Shown here in pieces: positions 63,737-64,000 of a DNA stretch of 64,000 nt (the first letter of the stretch is position 1; the number at the start of each line of letters is the position of its first letter). Under the pieces are notes generated by a model that did not search any database, had not been told where the DNA came from, and worked only from the letters and a program-made list of their open reading frames with translations. A program made the translations under genes and the position numbers. Source of the DNA: Candidatus Phyllobacterium onerii (GTDB taxonomy: Bacteria; Pseudomonadota; Alphaproteobacteria; Rhizobiales; Rhizobiaceae). The stretch covers positions 1,054,001 to 1,118,000 of the forward strand of contig NZ_JAQMHX010000001.1 of the NCBI RefSeq assembly GCF_028331445.1, read 5' to 3'.

Positions 63737-64000
63737 ACCGTTGACCGCTGCCGAATATAAGGCGATTGCCGCGGACATCCCGTTTCCGACCAATGCTTTC
63801 ATTGGCGGAGCCTTCCGTCCGGCAAACTCAGGCAAGAGATTCAAAACTACCAATCCGGCGACCGGCGAGACGCTTGCCGAGATCGCTGCGTGCGACGCCA
63901 GCGATGTCGATTTCGCCGTGTCCAAAGCCAAAGAGGCGTTTGATGATGGTCGCTGGCATCTCCAGTCGCCCGCAGAGCGCAAGGCCGTGCTGCTTAACTT
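63729..64000 (+). CDS. Aldehyde dehydrogenase, N-terminal part (3' end outside window)
   Basis: The first 90 residues of an NAD(P)-dependent aldehyde dehydrogenase starting MHEPLTAAEYKAIAADIPFP. NAFIGGAFRPANSGKRF, NPATGETLAEI and WHLQSPAERKAVLLN fit the PuuC/gamma-glutamyl-aminobutyraldehyde or semialdehyde dehydrogenase group. The catalytic Cys and Glu lie beyond the window. It overlaps the lyase gene by 8 nt and GGAG precedes it, so the three genes are one operon. It should oxidise the aldehyde product of the lyase. Confidence 0.88.
   Translation, partial: MHEPLTAAEYKAIAADIPFPTNAFIGGAFRPANSGKRFKTTNPATGETLAEIAACDASDVDFAVSKAKEAFDDGRWHLQSPAERKAVLLN

Noticed and set aside
1-64000. CRISPR array, rRNA, tRNA or prophage
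   Set aside because: No regularly spaced identical repeats, no tRNA cloverleaf, no rRNA stretch and no phage structural gene were seen on reading both strands.

Overview
The window reads as chromosome of an alphaproteobacterium of the order Hyphomicrobiales (Rhizobiales), most like the Phyllobacteriaceae/Brucellaceae. The grounds are a fused-type LolC/E permease beside lolD, a DivK-PleD pair, a large suf operon behind an Irr-type (ICE) dyad, a pyrB partnered by a dihydroorotase-like protein without metal ligands, alphaproteobacterial SOS boxes of the GTTC-N7-GTTC type, and several small families known mainly from this order. No rRNA, tRNA, CRISPR array, transposase or phage gene was seen. The window starts inside proS and ends inside an aldehyde dehydrogenase gene.

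Layout. 1-6262: proS (3' end), lolC/E, lolD, a 28-codon membrane micropeptide behind a perfect SOS box, and dnaE. 6367-8069: dinB with its own SOS box, and a DUF3572 gene. 8377-10396: divK, pleD, a shared terminator and rpmG. 10397-10944: no gene, but a run of strong hairpins. 10945-18234: a tight minus-strand block (MFS, NUDIX, DUF983, rnr, topA). 18561-22742: a small orphan gene, then dprA, plsY, the dihydroorotase-like gene and pyrB. 22745-26836: an inverted-repeat element, an AidB-type acyl-CoA dehydrogenase, and a divergent NmrA/LysR pair. 27086-36074: DUF6105, ruvX, a beta-lactamase-fold hydrolase, an unknown exported protein, gatC/GNAT/gatA, a second GNAT, a YdcF protein, an HI0933-type flavoprotein, a GFA protein, a second copy of the inverted-repeat element, and a FlbD-like small protein. 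36403-49019: PBP1A, prfB with its programmed frameshift, an M23 protein, bcp, a giant AsmA-like protein, tyrS, anmK and a hydrolase. 49358-57487: the suf gene set. 57498-61773: TfoX-N, a DEAD-box helicase, nadK and two orphans. 62118-64000: a catabolic cassette (GntR, DapA-family lyase, aldehyde dehydrogenase).

Three families of palindromic intergenic elements stand out: A (two copies, 22745 and 35664), B (three copies, 38861, 49047 and 56252) and C (one copy, 45664). They sit at gene ends and between convergent or divergent genes. Copies of A and B touch start or stop codons, so they have probably become leaders or terminators of their neighbours.

The most interesting signal is the SOS-box-controlled micropeptide between lolD and dnaE. 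Its size, single membrane segment and regulation recall SidA, the SOS-induced division inhibitor of Caulobacter. Together with the SOS box on dinB it marks a small DNA-damage module around the replicative polymerase gene.
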